DNA from: Alteromonas sp. ASW11-130
GTDB lineage: Bacteria; Pseudomonadota; Gammaproteobacteria; Enterobacterales; Alteromonadaceae
Assembly (NCBI RefSeq): GCF_026183735.1
Contig: NZ_JAPFRE010000041.1
Coordinates: 28,297-92,296, forward strand
Direction of reading: 5' to 3'
Length of the DNA stretch: 64,000 nucleotides
Both the position numbers and the translations under genes were made by a program. The notes under the pieces are model-generated. The model was not told the DNA's origin. It worked only from the letters and a program-made list of their open reading frames with translations, and ran no database searches. Shown one piece after another: positions 33,968 through 43,999 of the stretch (its first letter is position 1; each line of letters starts with the position of its first letter).

Positions 33968-36151
33968 ATGTCCGCAATTAATTCCATTTTTCGGGAAGGA
34001 GAAAACTGTTGGGTGACTAGTCAAGTGGCTCATGCAGCTCCTTTGATAGATGGAGCAGACTACTATCGCGCACTGCATTCCTCAATCGTTAAAGCGAAGC
34101 ACAGTATCTTTATCGTCGGATGGGACATTGATAGTCGCATCCGCTTACTGCATGGTGAAGACGAAAAACATGCTAAGGCGCCTTCAGTAATCAGTGATTT
34201 GCTCAAATGGAAAGCTGAGCAAAACCCTGATATTAAAATTTACTTACTCCGTTGGGATTCGTCATTAGCCTTTTTTTCCAGCCGCGAAATGTGGGCTAAA
34301 GAAGTGTGGGAAGAAAAAACCCCTGAGAATGTTGCGACCGAATTGGATGACACCATTCCCATGGGGGGGAGTCAGCATCAAAAAATTGCGTTGATTGATG
34401 ATGAAATAGTTTTCTCTGGTGGTATGGATGTGTCCACTCACCGGTGGGATACGCGAGACCATCCTGTGGTATCCGAAGATCGCAAGGGGCCGGATGGGCC
34501 ATATACCCCCCTTCACGATGTTCAAATGGTATCTTGTGGGCCCGTAGTCAAAGAATTTAGCAATCTTGTCCGCTGGCGCTGGGCGCGGGTGTCTGAGCAA
34601 AAATCTGTAGATATCAACGAAAATGCTATTACTGATATTGATGCAGACACGCCTGATACATGGCCGGATGGTGTAGAATCCTGGATGCACAAGTGTGATT
34701 GCGCGCTCGCCAGGACCATTCCTTTTATGGATGATGCAGAGCCTGTGCAGGAAGTACGCAAAATGCTACTCGATCTTATTTCGCAAGCAGAGCGCGTTAT
34801 TTATATTGAGAATCAGTTTACTAGCCGCGTAGAAATAGCCGAGGCGTTAAACAAACGCTTGCGCGAGCGTCCTGACTTGAACGTTATTGTGGTGAGTTCC
34901 TATGAGCCTAAGGGCAAGTTTGAGTGTGAAGCATTTTGGGCTGGCCGAATAGATTTTAAACAAGCGCTTGAAAAGGACATCGATCCTGAACGCATAATTA
35001 TGACCTATTCATCCATTGAAGATATCAAAGGAAGAAAGGCTTATAAACGAATTCATTCGAAAGTGATGAGTATTGACGATAAGTATCTGGTCATTGGTTC
35101 TTCCAATATAAGTAACCGATCCATGACGTTAGATACCGAACTGGATACTGTTTTATTTGGCAACAGCGAGCATAATCGCAAAGCTATTGCGCGGGTACGA
35201 GATGACTTATTAGCTGAACATACCGGTCGCGACGTCGAGAGCACCGCTGAGATAATGCGAGGCGAAAATCCCGCTCAGGGACTAATCCATGGTCAGATAG
35301 CTCATGGCTATGTGCTGACAGAAGTTCGAGACGAAGTGTTTACCGACCAGTCTGGTAAAAATTTTTTCAAAGCACTTTCCGACCCGGAAGAACCCCTTAT
35401 TCCAGCTATTGAAGTCGCCAGCGAGAAGATTCCTCCGTTGCGAAATCCGCGCCGCCGTACAATTATGATTTTACTGGGTGTACTGGCACTCGCCGCTTTT
35501 GGTGGAGCGATTTGGTATGCCAGCCATTCCATTCCGTGGCTCAATGCAGAAAATATTAATGGCTTTCTAGAAAAAAGTCGGGGCACCTATTTTGCACTTC
35601 CAACTGTACTGATGGTGTACGTTGTAGGAGGTTTTCTTTTCTTCCCTGTAACTGTTTTGTCGCTCGCGGTGGCGGCGATTTTTGGCCCGATATGGGGACC
35701 TATATATGGCATGCTCGGCGCGTTACTCAGTTCAGCGTCGATGTTTGGCATTGGTTTGTTGTTGGGAAATGCCGGATTAAAGAAAGTTGGCGGACCAAAA
35801 GTTGAAGCTCTGGACAACAAATTAAAATCGACTGGTATTGTTGGGGTAGCAGCGATAAGAATGCTCCCTATTGCTCCTTTTAGCTTAGTTAATTTGGTGG
35901 CGGGCATATCGTCGATAACCCTTTGGCAGTTTCTTACCGGAACATTTTTAGGTATGTTCCCCCCGATGATCGCAAAAGGGTTAGTAGGTGATTCTATAAC
36001 GCAGATATTTAAAAACCCTTCTCCTCAAACCATCGGCTATTTAGTGGGCGGCATTGTTCTATGGGGATTGATGATATGGGGCTCGCAGAAATTTGCTAAA
36101 TGGTATCAGGCAAAAAAAGAAAAGGATAACAGTGAAGAATGTGTCGCATAG
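33968..36151 (+). CDS. phospholipase D-like/VTT-domain fusion membrane protein
   Basis: This 727-residue protein has two parts. Residues 1-470 hold two phospholipase D HKD motifs: HQKIALIDDEIVFSGGMD and HSKVMSIDDKYLVIGSSN. As in cardiolipin synthase-like enzymes, these work together to transfer or cut phosphodiesters. After a membrane segment near 498-518, residues about 540-715 form a VTT (DedA/TVP38-like) domain with VGGFLFFPVTVLSLAVAAIFGPIWG, a family of lipid scramblases and transporters. The fusion suggests phospholipid modification coupled to its movement across the inner membrane. Its stop overlaps the start of an EEP-family phosphodiesterase gene by 13 bases, so they probably work in one pathway. 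Confidence 0.88.
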   Translation: MSAINSIFREGENCWVTSQVAHAAPLIDGADYYRALHSSIVKAKHSIFIVGWDIDSRIRLLHGEDEKHAKAPSVISDLLKWKAEQNPDIKIYLLRWDSSLAFFSSREMWAKEVWEEKTPENVATELDDTIPMGGSQHQKIALIDDEIVFSGGMDVSTHRWDTRDHPVVSEDRKGPDGPYTPLHDVQMVSCGPVVKEFSNLVRWRWARVSEQKSVDINENAITDIDADTPDTWPDGVESWMHKCDCALARTIPFMDDAEPVQEVRKMLLDLISQAERVIYIENQFTSRVEIAEALNKRLRERPDLNVIVVSSYEPKGKFECEAFWAGRIDFKQALEKDIDPERIIMTYSSIEDIKGRKAYKRIHSKVMSIDDKYLVIGSSNISNRSMTLDTELDTVLFGNSEHNRKAIARVRDDLLAEHTGRDVESTAEIMRGENPAQGLIHGQIAHGYVLTEVRDEVFTDQSGKNFFKALSDPEEPLIPAIEVASEKIPPLRNPRRRTIMILLGVLALAAFGGAIWYASHSIPWLNAENINGFLEKSRGTYFALPTVLMVYVVGGFLFFPVTVLSLAVAAIFGPIWGPIYGMLGALLSSASMFGIGLLLGNAGLKKVGGPKVEALDNKLKSTGIVGVAAIRMLPIAPFSLVNLVAGISSITLWQFLTGTFLGMFPPMIAKGLVGDSITQIFKNPSPQTIGYLVGGIVLWGLMIWGSQKFAKWYQAKKEKDNSEECVA

Positions 36152-36846
36152 TTACCTATAATATCCACAGTGGAGTGGGCAACGACAAAAAACAGGACTA
36201 TCGCCGAATCGGTAATTTTCTCGCTGAGAACGGCGCTGACATTGTATTGTTACAGGAAATGGATACCCGCCCAGAGAACAGGGAATTGGAACAAGATATT
36301 AAAGATATATGTGCAGATAAAGTATTTGTCCTTGCCCCCTCCCCTGCGCTAAACGAACAGAATGGCTGGTACGGAAATGCAGTACTCAGTCGTTATCCGA
36401 TTATCAGTAATGAAACACTCGACGTAAGTCAGGATGGTTTTCAACCCCGAAACATACAAACCGTCGTCGTACAAACCCATAAGGGGCCCCTTACGGTTAT
36501 CAATACGCATAAAGGGCTAAAAAAACGAGAGCGGCGCTCGCAATTTGCCCTTTTACATGAATATATTGAAGAACGCATGAAGTTACTGCCAAGCCCTTTG
36601 GTATTAGGCGGCGATTTTAATGAGTGGCAGTTTTTCACCTCGGCATTTAAGGCGTTGAACAACATTTTAAGGCCAACGCACGTCGGCGCTACGTTTCCGA
36701 GCAAATTCCCCCTATTTTCGCTAGACAGAATTTGGACCACACGAGATATAGTGGTGCACAAGTGCAAACGTATTAAAAATGGTAAAACGAAACTATTTTC
36801 AGATCATCTGCCCATTCAGTTAGATATGCAATTACCAAAACAGTAG
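36139..36846 (+). CDS. endonuclease/exonuclease/phosphatase-family phosphodiesterase
   Basis: This 235-residue EEP-fold protein has TYNIHSG (Asn metal site) near residue 6, LQEMD with the catalytic Glu near 38, GNAVLSRYP, NTHKG, GGDFNEW (the catalytic Asp and Asn pair) near 154, LDRIWTT, and SDHLPI (terminal Asp-His). The set is complete for a Mg-dependent phosphodiesterase. Related enzymes next to phospholipase D-like/VTT genes act on phospholipid-derived substrates rather than DNA. The start overlaps the upstream gene by 13 bases, giving tight coupling. There is no signal peptide, so it is cytoplasmic. DNA repair activity (ExoIII-like) is less likely given the context. Confidence 0.85.
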   Translation: MCRIVTYNIHSGVGNDKKQDYRRIGNFLAENGADIVLLQEMDTRPENRELEQDIKDICADKVFVLAPSPALNEQNGWYGNAVLSRYPIISNETLDVSQDGFQPRNIQTVVVQTHKGPLTVINTHKGLKKRERRSQFALLHEYIEERMKLLPSPLVLGGDFNEWQFFTSAFKALNNILRPTHVGATFPSKFPLFSLDRIWTTRDIVVHKCKRIKNGKTKLFSDHLPIQLDMQLPKQ

Positions 36847-36964
36847 TTGGCGACAGCTAATACAGAGGGCGCAAAAGTTGAAAAATTCTAACACTAATAG
36901 GACCCCCATAATTGCGCAGTCGGATTATTTTAACCTATTATTTTATGAACGTTTTTTTAGGTAT

Positions 36965-36985
36965 TGTCTACACTTGCTGTAGACA
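36965..36985. promoter_or_regulatory. 8-bp inverted repeat before the chemoreceptor gene
   Basis: TGTCTACA-CTTGC-TGTAGACA is a perfect inverted repeat ending 18 bases before the ATG at 37004. It overlaps the likely promoter or leader of the chemoreceptor gene and could be a regulator operator or an RNA hairpin. Confidence 0.4.
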
Positions 36986-37003
36986 CATTTAAATGGCACC
37001 CAT

Positions 37004-38635
37004 ATGAATTATTTTTCTTCATCTCTTCGCGTTAAAATTATCACTATTCTGCTTATCGGTTTTGCATTACTGATGATAACAGGAGGGTATGGTCTTTCCT
37101 CATTGCGAACATCAGCACTTAATTACGAAAATACTATTGATACCGATGTCAGACATTTACAGCAGATAGGCGATATTAATGTGTCGTTTAAAACCCAGGT
37201 ACAGGAGTGGAAGAACACCCTGCTCCGCGGTCATGATGACGAGAATCGCGAAAAATACTGGGGCCGCTTTAACCAGCGAGCTAAAGAGATAAGCTCGGAA
37301 GTGAGACGGTTAACCGCCGACATGCCGCCAAGTGCCGCGAGAGACAAGCTTACTCAATTTGGAAATAGTTATGGATCTATGATTATTGCATATCGACAAG
37401 GGTTCGATGCGTTTGTTAACAGTGGATATGACCCAAAAGTAGGCGATAAAGCTGTTTCAGGCATTGATCGTGAGCCAACAAAATTGTTGGTTGATTCGGT
37501 TGAACTCATGTATCAGCGGGTAGAAAACATCGCACGGGAGCTTGAAGAGGAAGCAGATCAAACATTTATCACCGCTCTTATTGCTATGTTAGTTATTATA
37601 GTGGCTACGGGCGTGGTAACAGTGTGGTTTTTTGACAAGCAGATTGTTTCCCCTATTCGTAAGACTACTCGTGTATCAACGCACCTGGCGAGGGGAGACT
37701 TTACCCATCCTGTCAATACCGAGCGTTCAGATCAAATTGGCGATTTGATGCGAAATGTAGAGAGGGTGCGCACTGATTTAGGAGGGCTAGTCAAAGACGT
37801 TTTATTTCGCTTAGATACCCTTGAACAATATATAGAACAGTCCGTTACTACATTAAATAGTATTGGCCGAGACATCAATAACAGTCATGAAAAATCAGTC
37901 TCTACACAAAATTTTCTTAACCGGCTGACTGATAACTCGAAAGATCTCAATCTACGGCTTAAAGAATCAGAAGAATATATCCAAAATACAGCCGAAAATA
38001 TGGCCGAACGTATTGATACCTTCGAAAAAGGTACTTCGCTAATAGGTGAAGTGGACCTTGCCATGACAGATAGTCAGCAAAAAATTGCGTCACTGAAAGA
38101 CGAGTCGCAAAAGATCACGACCATGATGTCTACCATCGAGGGAATTGCTGAGCAAACTAATTTGCTTGCGTTAAACGCAGCAATTGAGGCTGCTCGTGCC
38201 GGAGAATCCGGTCGCGGCTTTGCCGTCGTTGCGGATGAAGTAAGAAACTTAGCGCAAAAAACACAAGAATCTGCACGCGAGATCAATTCGACCGTTTCTT
38301 CTCTGTTAAGCAACATTGATGCGGCCGTAAGTAGTATTAACTCCAGTCTACAACTTACTTCACAAACAACGGGTCAGGTAAGTGAAATGATTGCGTTTAT
38401 TCGCTCCACGCGTGAAATGCTGCAAACCCTCATACAGAATCAAACGCAGTTGTCTGACAGCATCGTGCAGCAAATAGATTCTTCTACCTATGTTTCCGAC
38501 GAGGCATCTGAAGCGGTCATGGCTTCCGAGAAAACTCAAAAATCTAATCAGAACATGACTGAGACCATGGCCAAGCTAAATCTGGTAATTAGTGAAATAA
38601 GGGCATCTGCAGATAAGTTTATTGTTCCTAAATAG
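37004..38635 (+). CDS. methyl-accepting chemotaxis protein (543 aa)
   Basis: This chemoreceptor has a TM1 at about residues 10-30, a periplasmic helical ligand domain at 31-188, TM2 at about 190-212 and a HAMP domain ([20 protein letters not shown]). The cytoplasmic signalling hairpin is [47 protein letters not shown]. The tip contains the residues that contact CheA and CheW. The periplasmic domain is four-helix type without a known motif, so the ligand is unknown. There is no C-terminal pentapeptide for CheR/CheB. It is a single gene, next to another chemoreceptor gene but with its own promoter region. Length and ends look intact. Confidence 0.92.
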   Translation: MNYFSSSLRVKIITILLIGFALLMITGGYGLSSLRTSALNYENTIDTDVRHLQQIGDINVSFKTQVQEWKNTLLRGHDDENREKYWGRFNQRAKEISSEVRRLTADMPPSAARDKLTQFGNSYGSMIIAYRQGFDAFVNSGYDPKVGDKAVSGIDREPTKLLVDSVELMYQRVENIARELEEEADQTFITALIAMLVIIVATGVVTVWFFDKQIVSPIRKTTRVSTHLARGDFTHPVNTERSDQIGDLMRNVERVRTDLGGLVKDVLFRLDTLEQYIEQSVTTLNSIGRDINNSHEKSVSTQNFLNRLTDNSKDLNLRLKESEEYIQNTAENMAERIDTFEKGTSLIGEVDLAMTDSQQKIASLKDESQKITTMMSTIEGIAEQTNLLALNAAIEAARAGESGRGFAVVADEVRNLAQKTQESAREINSTVSSLLSNIDAAVSSINSSLQLTSQTTGQVSEMIAFIRSTREMLQTLIQNQTQLSDSIVQQIDSSTYVSDEASEAVMASEKTQKSNQNMTETMAKLNLVISEIRASADKFIVPK

Positions 38636-38921
38636 TCTTTGAATAAATGCAAAAACGCAAATGGAGGACATTTATATTTGGCCATTATGTTGTTTATTGA
38701 GTCCACCGAATCGTGAGCAGATGAAACTACATTCTGTTGACAAGCATACACATTTTTCGATTTTTCTGTACAGCTAAACGCGTTGAAAAATAATGGAATA
38801 TTTTGAGTTTTGCACTAGTTTTAAAGTTCAATACCTTTTAGACGTTTTCAATTATTTCTTAATCCTAATGCAATGTCGTTATTGACATCATGAAAATTAT
38901 TGAACGAGCGAAAGCAAAATT

Positions 38922-41261
38922 ATGACTAAATTTTTAAATAATTTTTCCATATCTCAAAAACTTTTATTTACCGCAGGTCTGACCGCTTTTGCTTTTTTAA
39001 TACTAATCCTTCTAATATTTTATGCCGTGTCTAAAAATGAGGAAATTAACTCTTCTCGTTATTTGTTAAGAAGTCTTGATGTTCATATGCTGACAATGCG
39101 CAGACATGAAAAAGATTTTCTGATGAGAGGAGATACGAAATACATACCTCGCCATCAAGAAACGTTTTACAGCTTTGAGAACACCCTTCGCGAATTAGAA
39201 GATAATTTAGCCGATTTGGATATAGACAAGAAAATAACGCAAACCATACATCAATCAATTTCACGATATCGAAACGCGTTTGAGAGAATGGTCTCTGTTT
39301 CGCAAAGAATCGGCTTAGATGAAAACACCGGCTTATTAGGCGAGCTAAGAGAGGCGGTAAAAACGGCTGAAAATCCTTTAAAAGAACTGAATCAAGATGC
39401 GTTATTAAAAGATATGTTAATGCTGCGTAGACACGAAAAGGACTTTCTCGCCCGCCTGGATCCAAAGTACATTTCCCGATTTAAAAATGACCATACCATT
39501 TTTTTAAATAGCCTGGAAAACAGCCCCATTCCAAACAGCCTCAAAGAGAAAATACGCCCTTTGATGGCTGAATACAAAGCTAAATTTTTAGCACTTGCCC
39601 TAGGTATGGAAGAAAAAGGCTATTCTCCTAATGAGGGTATTCGAGGTGAGATGCGCAACGCGGTTAGTACCACGGAGAAACAGATTGATGAAGCGGCACC
39701 GCTTCTTAATAGCGCCATTAACGATAAACAAATAGGACACAACTGGTTTGTTATCATAGTGGCGTTTATTCTAGTAGCGATAATTACTGCACTATTAATT
39801 GTAATCACCCGCGATATTTTAGCTGGCTTAAAAATCATAAAAGATAAAGTAGACACCATTACCGCTACCGGTGATTTCTCGCTGCGTATTCCAGTTAAGC
39901 GAGATGACGAATTAGGTCAAATAGGTAGTCAAATTAATATGTTGCTGGAAAATAACCAAGAAGCAATCCAGGACTCGAACCAGTTGCTAAGTGACGTAAG
40001 TCAACACAATTTTGGCAGCCGCATAACGGCAGATTATAAAGGCGATTTAGGGCTGTTAAAGTCTGGTGTGAATAATGCCGCCGATATTCTTGAGGGGGTA
40101 AGTAGTGAATTCATTTATTTAATTAACAGCTTATCTCAGGGGGAGTTTTCAATACGCGCTACGGATAAAATAGGTGCAGAGACAAAACAATCTGTTAACG
40201 ATAGCCTAACCCAAATTCAAGTGGCCTTTAGCGATTTCAATAGAAGTATGGAGCAGCTTAGCCAAGGTAATTTTGATGTCCAGATTGAATCACAACTTCA
40301 AGGTGAATTCGAACGTCTGCGTGAGCAAATCAATTCAGCCACAACGGCTCTTTCTTCTTTATTTTCGGAAACAGGCGACGCCATTAACACCATTAAAAAT
40401 GGTCGACTAACCCGTGCAATATCTACCGATAAACCTGGTCAATTTGGCGTACTGATGTCGGATCTGGAATCGTTACGCGTCAACCTATTAAACGTTCTAA
40501 CGAATATAAAAAATACCGCTCTCGTAGTGGGAGATAATGCGGAGAAAATAGAACAACAGAGCGAACAGCTTAGTGAACAAATGGAAAAACAAGCTGCTAG
40601 CACGGAAGAAGCCAGTGCCAGCACAAACAATATCCGCGATCTAGTTGCTACTAATCGAAAACGAACTGACTTTATGCTACAAAAAAGTGCCGATTCTGCT
40701 GAAGTTGCCAAATCTTGTCAGACAATGATGCAGTCTTCAATTGAGGTCATGCATAAAATCAAAAAATCCTCAGAAGCGATTACTAACATAATAAGTGTAA
40801 TTGATGAGATTTCTTTTCAAACAAACTTACTTGCTTTGAACGCTTCTGTTGAAGCCGCACGCGCGGGCGAACATGGAAGAGGATTTACTGTTGTTGCCAA
40901 AGAAGTTCAAAACCTTGCGCAGCGCTCTGCTGAAAGTGCCCAGAAAATCACTAAGTTAATTTCAGAAAGTTCACTTCGGGTGGCCGAAGGTGAAAAGAGT
41001 ATACATAGTTCATCTCAGAAGATTAGTAGCGTGGTCGATATAGTCAACGGTTTGCAAGTAGAATTTGCAAAAATAAACCAAGACTTTATTGAACAACAAA
41101 ATAGTCTAGAGGAAATGGTGCAAGTGATGACCACTATTGACCATGCCACCCAAACCAATGCCAGTGTCGTAGCGGAAACTAACCGTGCAGTAGAGTCTTT
41201 GGGTAACCAATCACAGGATATGCTTGAAGCTGTGACGTTTTTTCAGCTAGAAAAGAGGTAA
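38922..41261 (+). CDS. methyl-accepting chemotaxis protein with HBM-like sensor (779 aa)
   Basis: This large chemoreceptor has TM1 at about residues 12-36 and a duplicated helical sensor domain. [20 protein letters not shown] at 56-75 recurs as [20 protein letters not shown] at 165-184, and [16 protein letters not shown] (131-146) recurs as [16 protein letters not shown]. This is the two-module layout of HBM (helical bimodular) domains, which bind organic acids in McpS of Pseudomonas. TM2 is at about 274-295, followed by HAMP plus further HAMP-like units (several [19 protein letters not shown] repeats) and the signalling tip [27 protein letters not shown]. The possible sigma-28-type -35 TAAAGTT upstream (38820s) is only suggestive. 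Signalling is probably through the neighbouring or the main chemotaxis system. Confidence 0.9.
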   Translation: MTKFLNNFSISQKLLFTAGLTAFAFLILILLIFYAVSKNEEINSSRYLLRSLDVHMLTMRRHEKDFLMRGDTKYIPRHQETFYSFENTLRELEDNLADLDIDKKITQTIHQSISRYRNAFERMVSVSQRIGLDENTGLLGELREAVKTAENPLKELNQDALLKDMLMLRRHEKDFLARLDPKYISRFKNDHTIFLNSLENSPIPNSLKEKIRPLMAEYKAKFLALALGMEEKGYSPNEGIRGEMRNAVSTTEKQIDEAAPLLNSAINDKQIGHNWFVIIVAFILVAIITALLIVITRDILAGLKIIKDKVDTITATGDFSLRIPVKRDDELGQIGSQINMLLENNQEAIQDSNQLLSDVSQHNFGSRITADYKGDLGLLKSGVNNAADILEGVSSEFIYLINSLSQGEFSIRATDKIGAETKQSVNDSLTQIQVAFSDFNRSMEQLSQGNFDVQIESQLQGEFERLREQINSATTALSSLFSETGDAINTIKNGRLTRAISTDKPGQFGVLMSDLESLRVNLLNVLTNIKNTALVVGDNAEKIEQQSEQLSEQMEKQAASTEEASASTNNIRDLVATNRKRTDFMLQKSADSAEVAKSCQTMMQSSIEVMHKIKKSSEAITNIISVIDEISFQTNLLALNASVEAARAGEHGRGFTVVAKEVQNLAQRSAESAQKITKLISESSLRVAEGEKSIHSSSQKISSVVDIVNGLQVEFAKINQDFIEQQNSLEEMVQVMTTIDHATQTNASVVAETNRAVESLGNQSQDMLEAVTFFQLEKR

Positions 41262-41286
41262 CCGTTTTATAAAGTCGTTACCTTTT
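41256..41286 (+). terminator. hairpin terminator after the HBM chemoreceptor
   Basis: A 7-bp stem (AGGTAAC / GTTACCT, 41256-41262 and 41277-41283) overlaps the stop codon, has a 14-base loop and is followed by TTT. It is a modest intrinsic terminator. Confidence 0.5.
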
Positions 41287-41489
41287 CAAACTAAGCGTGC
41301 TGGTAATCCATTAATCGTCTTTTATACGAACAATGTATTGTTTGCCTTGACCGTATCTGGGCCGGAAGTTATAGCGAATGAAACCGCATACGGATAAACG
41401 CGGTATACGCCAGCAACGTTACTCATAAATTGTATTAGTGTGATAACCAAGGGAGCGTGTCGGTCTAATTACCAAGCGATTTTGACGTA

Positions 41490-42920
41490 TCCCTTCATGG
41501 TGACGAAAGTCTCGACCTCCTCAACGCCCAGTCATCGTGACGAAAGTCGCGCCCGCCCAACGCCCCGTCATCGTGACGAAAGTCACGACCTCCTCAAATA
41601 TTCACACGTTCTTTAATAACAAGCATTAAACGCTAAGGGTTCTTTCGAGCAAGTTTGCAGGATTTTCTGAGGTGTTTAGGAGATTGTGACGTGCGTCACA
41701 ATGACGAGTTTTTTAGTTACGTCAGCCACGATCCTACAACCCCGTGATCGTAACAAAAATCGCTACTTCTCCCGAAAATCCGTCATCTTGACGAAAGTCG
41801 CGACCTCCCTGAACACCCCGCCCCCGTAACAGGTGGCCTTTACTTTTATCTCTTACACCTACCCTAATTCGAATCACGAAATAATAGTGGCATACAAATC
41901 TTCCCAATCGGGATTAAACTCTGTAATTAGCTGGTTCTTCCATGCCCGCCTCCAGTTCTTAAGCCGCTTCTCTCTTAAAATAGCATCCGGCATGGTCATA
42001 TATTGTTCAAAATAGACCAGCTTCTCTAGATTATATTTTGAAGTAAAACCTTTTACATGTTTGTTTTTGTGCTGGTAAATTCGTTGTGGCAAGTTGCTCG
42101 TTACGCCTATGTATAGCGTTGTATTATAATTGTTAGTAATAATATAAAGTGCTGGCGACTTCATCCTCGATGTCCTTCTCGATTTAACAAAGACCTAAAT
42201 GTACGTGGGTTTGGTGGCTATACAAAGGACAGTTTTTGGTCTCCGCTCAGGAGCTTTCGAGCAAGTTTGCAGGATTTTCTGAGGCGTTTAGGAGATTGTG
42301 ACGTGCGTCACAATGACGAGTTTTTTAGTTACGTCAGCCACGATCCTACAACCCCGTGATCGTAACAAAAATCGCTACTTACGCGAAAATCCGTCATCGT
42401 GACGAATGTCTCGCCCCCCCAACGCCCCGTCATCATGACGAAAGTCACGACCTCCTCAAATATCCGCAAATTTTTTAATAACAAGCATTAATCGTTGGTG
42501 ATACTTTGGAGCAAGTTTGCAGGATTTTCTGAGGTGTTTAGGAGATTGTGACGTGCGTCACAATGACGAGTTTTTTAGTTACATCAGCCACGATCTTACA
42601 ACCCCGTGATCGTAACAAAAATCGCTACTTACGCGAAAATCCGTCATCGTGACGAAAGTCGCGCCCCCCCAACGCCCCGTCATCGTGACGAAAGTCACGA
42701 CCTCCTCAAATATCCGCAAATTTTTTAATAACACGCATTAAACGCTGGTGATACTATGGAGCAAGTTTGCAGGATTTTCTGAGGTGTTTAGGAGATTGTG
42801 ATGTGCGTCACAATGACGAGTTTTTTAGTTACATCAGCCACGAATCCGTAATGCCGTCATCGCGACGAGTTTTTAAATTGCGCCAGCTGCGATGCTCCCC
42901 CTTCATCGTGACGAGTTATC
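41490..42920. repeat. array of ~250-bp direct repeats rich in small palindromes
   Basis: The unit marker GAGCAAGTTTGCAGG begins at 41647, 42259, 42509 and 42759; the last three are exactly 250 bases apart. Each unit carries GTGACGTGCGTCAC and copies of CGTCATCGTGACGAAAGTC (itself a CGTCA/TGACG inverted repeat). A partial unit lies on the left (41490-41646), and the final unit decays after about 42850. Between units 1 and 2 the spacing is 612, the extra ~362 bases being a GIY-YIG gene and its flanks. A short related piece (GTCGTGACC...CGTCACGATGACG) also lies at 52972-52998. It resembles REP/BIME-type intergenic palindromic repeats, expanded in tandem. The space outside the nuclease gene encodes nothing recognisable. 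Confidence 0.85.
41874..42164 (-). CDS. small GIY-YIG nuclease-domain protein embedded in repeats
   Basis: This 96-residue protein consists of a GIY-YIG domain only. ALYIITNNYNTTLYIGVTSNLPQRIYQH supplies the GIY/YIG-like pair (YIIT ... YIG) and the conserved Arg; HVKGFTSKYNLEKLVYFEQY and AILREKRLKNW provide the Glu on the third helix (residue about 67-72). This is the UPF0213/YhbQ-like class. It lies inside the 250-bp repeat array, replacing part of one unit's right-hand side. Its role may be in DNA repair or in mobility of the surrounding repeats. The start at 42164 lies close to the flank of the next repeat copy. Both the catalytic Tyr and Arg appear intact. Confidence 0.85.
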   Translation of the reverse strand: MKSPALYIITNNYNTTLYIGVTSNLPQRIYQHKNKHVKGFTSKYNLEKLVYFEQYMTMPDAILREKRLKNWRRAWKNQLITEFNPDWEDLYATIIS

Positions 42921-42943
42921 TAACTGTTTATCCAATTATGCCT

Positions 42944-43990
42944 CTATATTCTATTACCTTTACCTTTATTATTGACTAAGGTGATCATTCGTTGAGCAAT
43001 ATCATTAATTGGTAAGCTTTCACACTGGGCTTCAAGCCGATCAGCTTCTTTTGGCATGCCATACACTACACACGTTGCCTCATTTTGTGTGATGGTATAG
43101 CCACCCGCCTGCTTAATACTGTGCATTCCTTGTGCCCCATCCTTACCCATTCCAGTTAATAAACAGGCGATAGTATTTTCCTTTACCTGCTTAGCTAAGC
43201 TTTCAAACATCTCATCAACCGAGGGTTTATGTCCTGTCACCTTTTCCCCGTCATCTAATCTGATTCGGTAATCTGCGCCACTTTTTTGAATCATTAAGTG
43301 CCGATCACCCGGTGCCAGGTAAGCATGTCCTAGGAGCAATCTCTCACCGTCCTTAGCTTCTGACACTGTCATAGCGCTTAACCCGTCCAGCCGTTTAGCA
43401 AACGATGTTGTGAATTGGGGCGGAATATGTTGGGTTATAATAATTGCTGGGAACGAGGCGGGTAAAAGGGTTACAATATTTTTAATCGCCTCCGTACCAC
43501 CTGTACTTGCGCCTATTCCTACGATTAGTTCGGTGCCTCGATAATTTAACGAAGCGAGCGGTTGGCGTTCTTTACCCGCAGTTAATTTTTTTACTTTCAC
43601 GCCTGCCGCCATTCGCACCTTTGATACAATTAAAGACGCGAAGCTTTGCAGGCCCTTTGCTACATCCACTTTTGGTTTAGGAACAAAATCGACAGCCCCT
43701 AAGCTCAATGCGGTGATTGTGGCGTCTGCTCCAGCCTCAGTTAATGTGGAAATCATCACCACCGGAGTGGGCGCGGCTTTCATTAGCCTATCCAAAAAGG
43801 TAATGCCATCTACTTTAGGCATTTCAATATCTAACGTAATTACATCAGGTTTTAGTTTCTTTACGTGCTCGCGGGCTACAAAAGCATCTTGCGCGGTAGC
43901 GACGACTTCAATATCGGGTTCACTGTTTAATATTTTTTGCAGCATACTGCGGATAAGGGCTGAGTCATCTACAATCAGTACCTTAATCAT
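42944..43990 (-). CDS. cheB: CheB chemotaxis methylesterase/deamidase
   Basis: This 348-residue two-domain protein has a receiver domain (VDDSALIRSMLQ near residues 6-17; phospho-acceptor Asp in LDIEMPKVDG near 57) and a methylesterase domain with the catalytic triad: Ser in GIGASTGGTEAIK, His in TQHIPPQF, and Asp in GMGKDGAQGM. It removes methyl groups from chemoreceptor glutamates when phosphorylated by CheA, resetting adaptation. It is last in the minus-strand chemotaxis operon, 9 bases after cheD. It ends just before the palindromic repeat array. The length is normal. Confidence 0.95.
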   Translation of the reverse strand: MIKVLIVDDSALIRSMLQKILNSEPDIEVVATAQDAFVAREHVKKLKPDVITLDIEMPKVDGITFLDRLMKAAPTPVVMISTLTEAGADATITALSLGAVDFVPKPKVDVAKGLQSFASLIVSKVRMAAGVKVKKLTAGKERQPLASLNYRGTELIVGIGASTGGTEAIKNIVTLLPASFPAIIITQHIPPQFTTSFAKRLDGLSAMTVSEAKDGERLLLGHAYLAPGDRHLMIQKSGADYRIRLDDGEKVTGHKPSVDEMFESLAKQVKENTIACLLTGMGKDGAQGMHSIKQAGGYTITQNEATCVVYGMPKEADRLEAQCESLPINDIAQRMITLVNNKGKGNRI

Positions 43991-43999
43991 AATGAAGCC

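Noticed and set aside
38820..38870. Sigma-28 flagellar promoter before the HBM chemoreceptor
   Set aside because: The TAAAGTT -35 is good, but the -10 (GACGTTTT against GCCGATAA) matches at few positions.
41490..42920. CRISPR array
   Set aside because: The repeats are ~250 bp long, not 28-37 bp with unique spacers, and no cas gene is near; they are tandem palindromic repeats.
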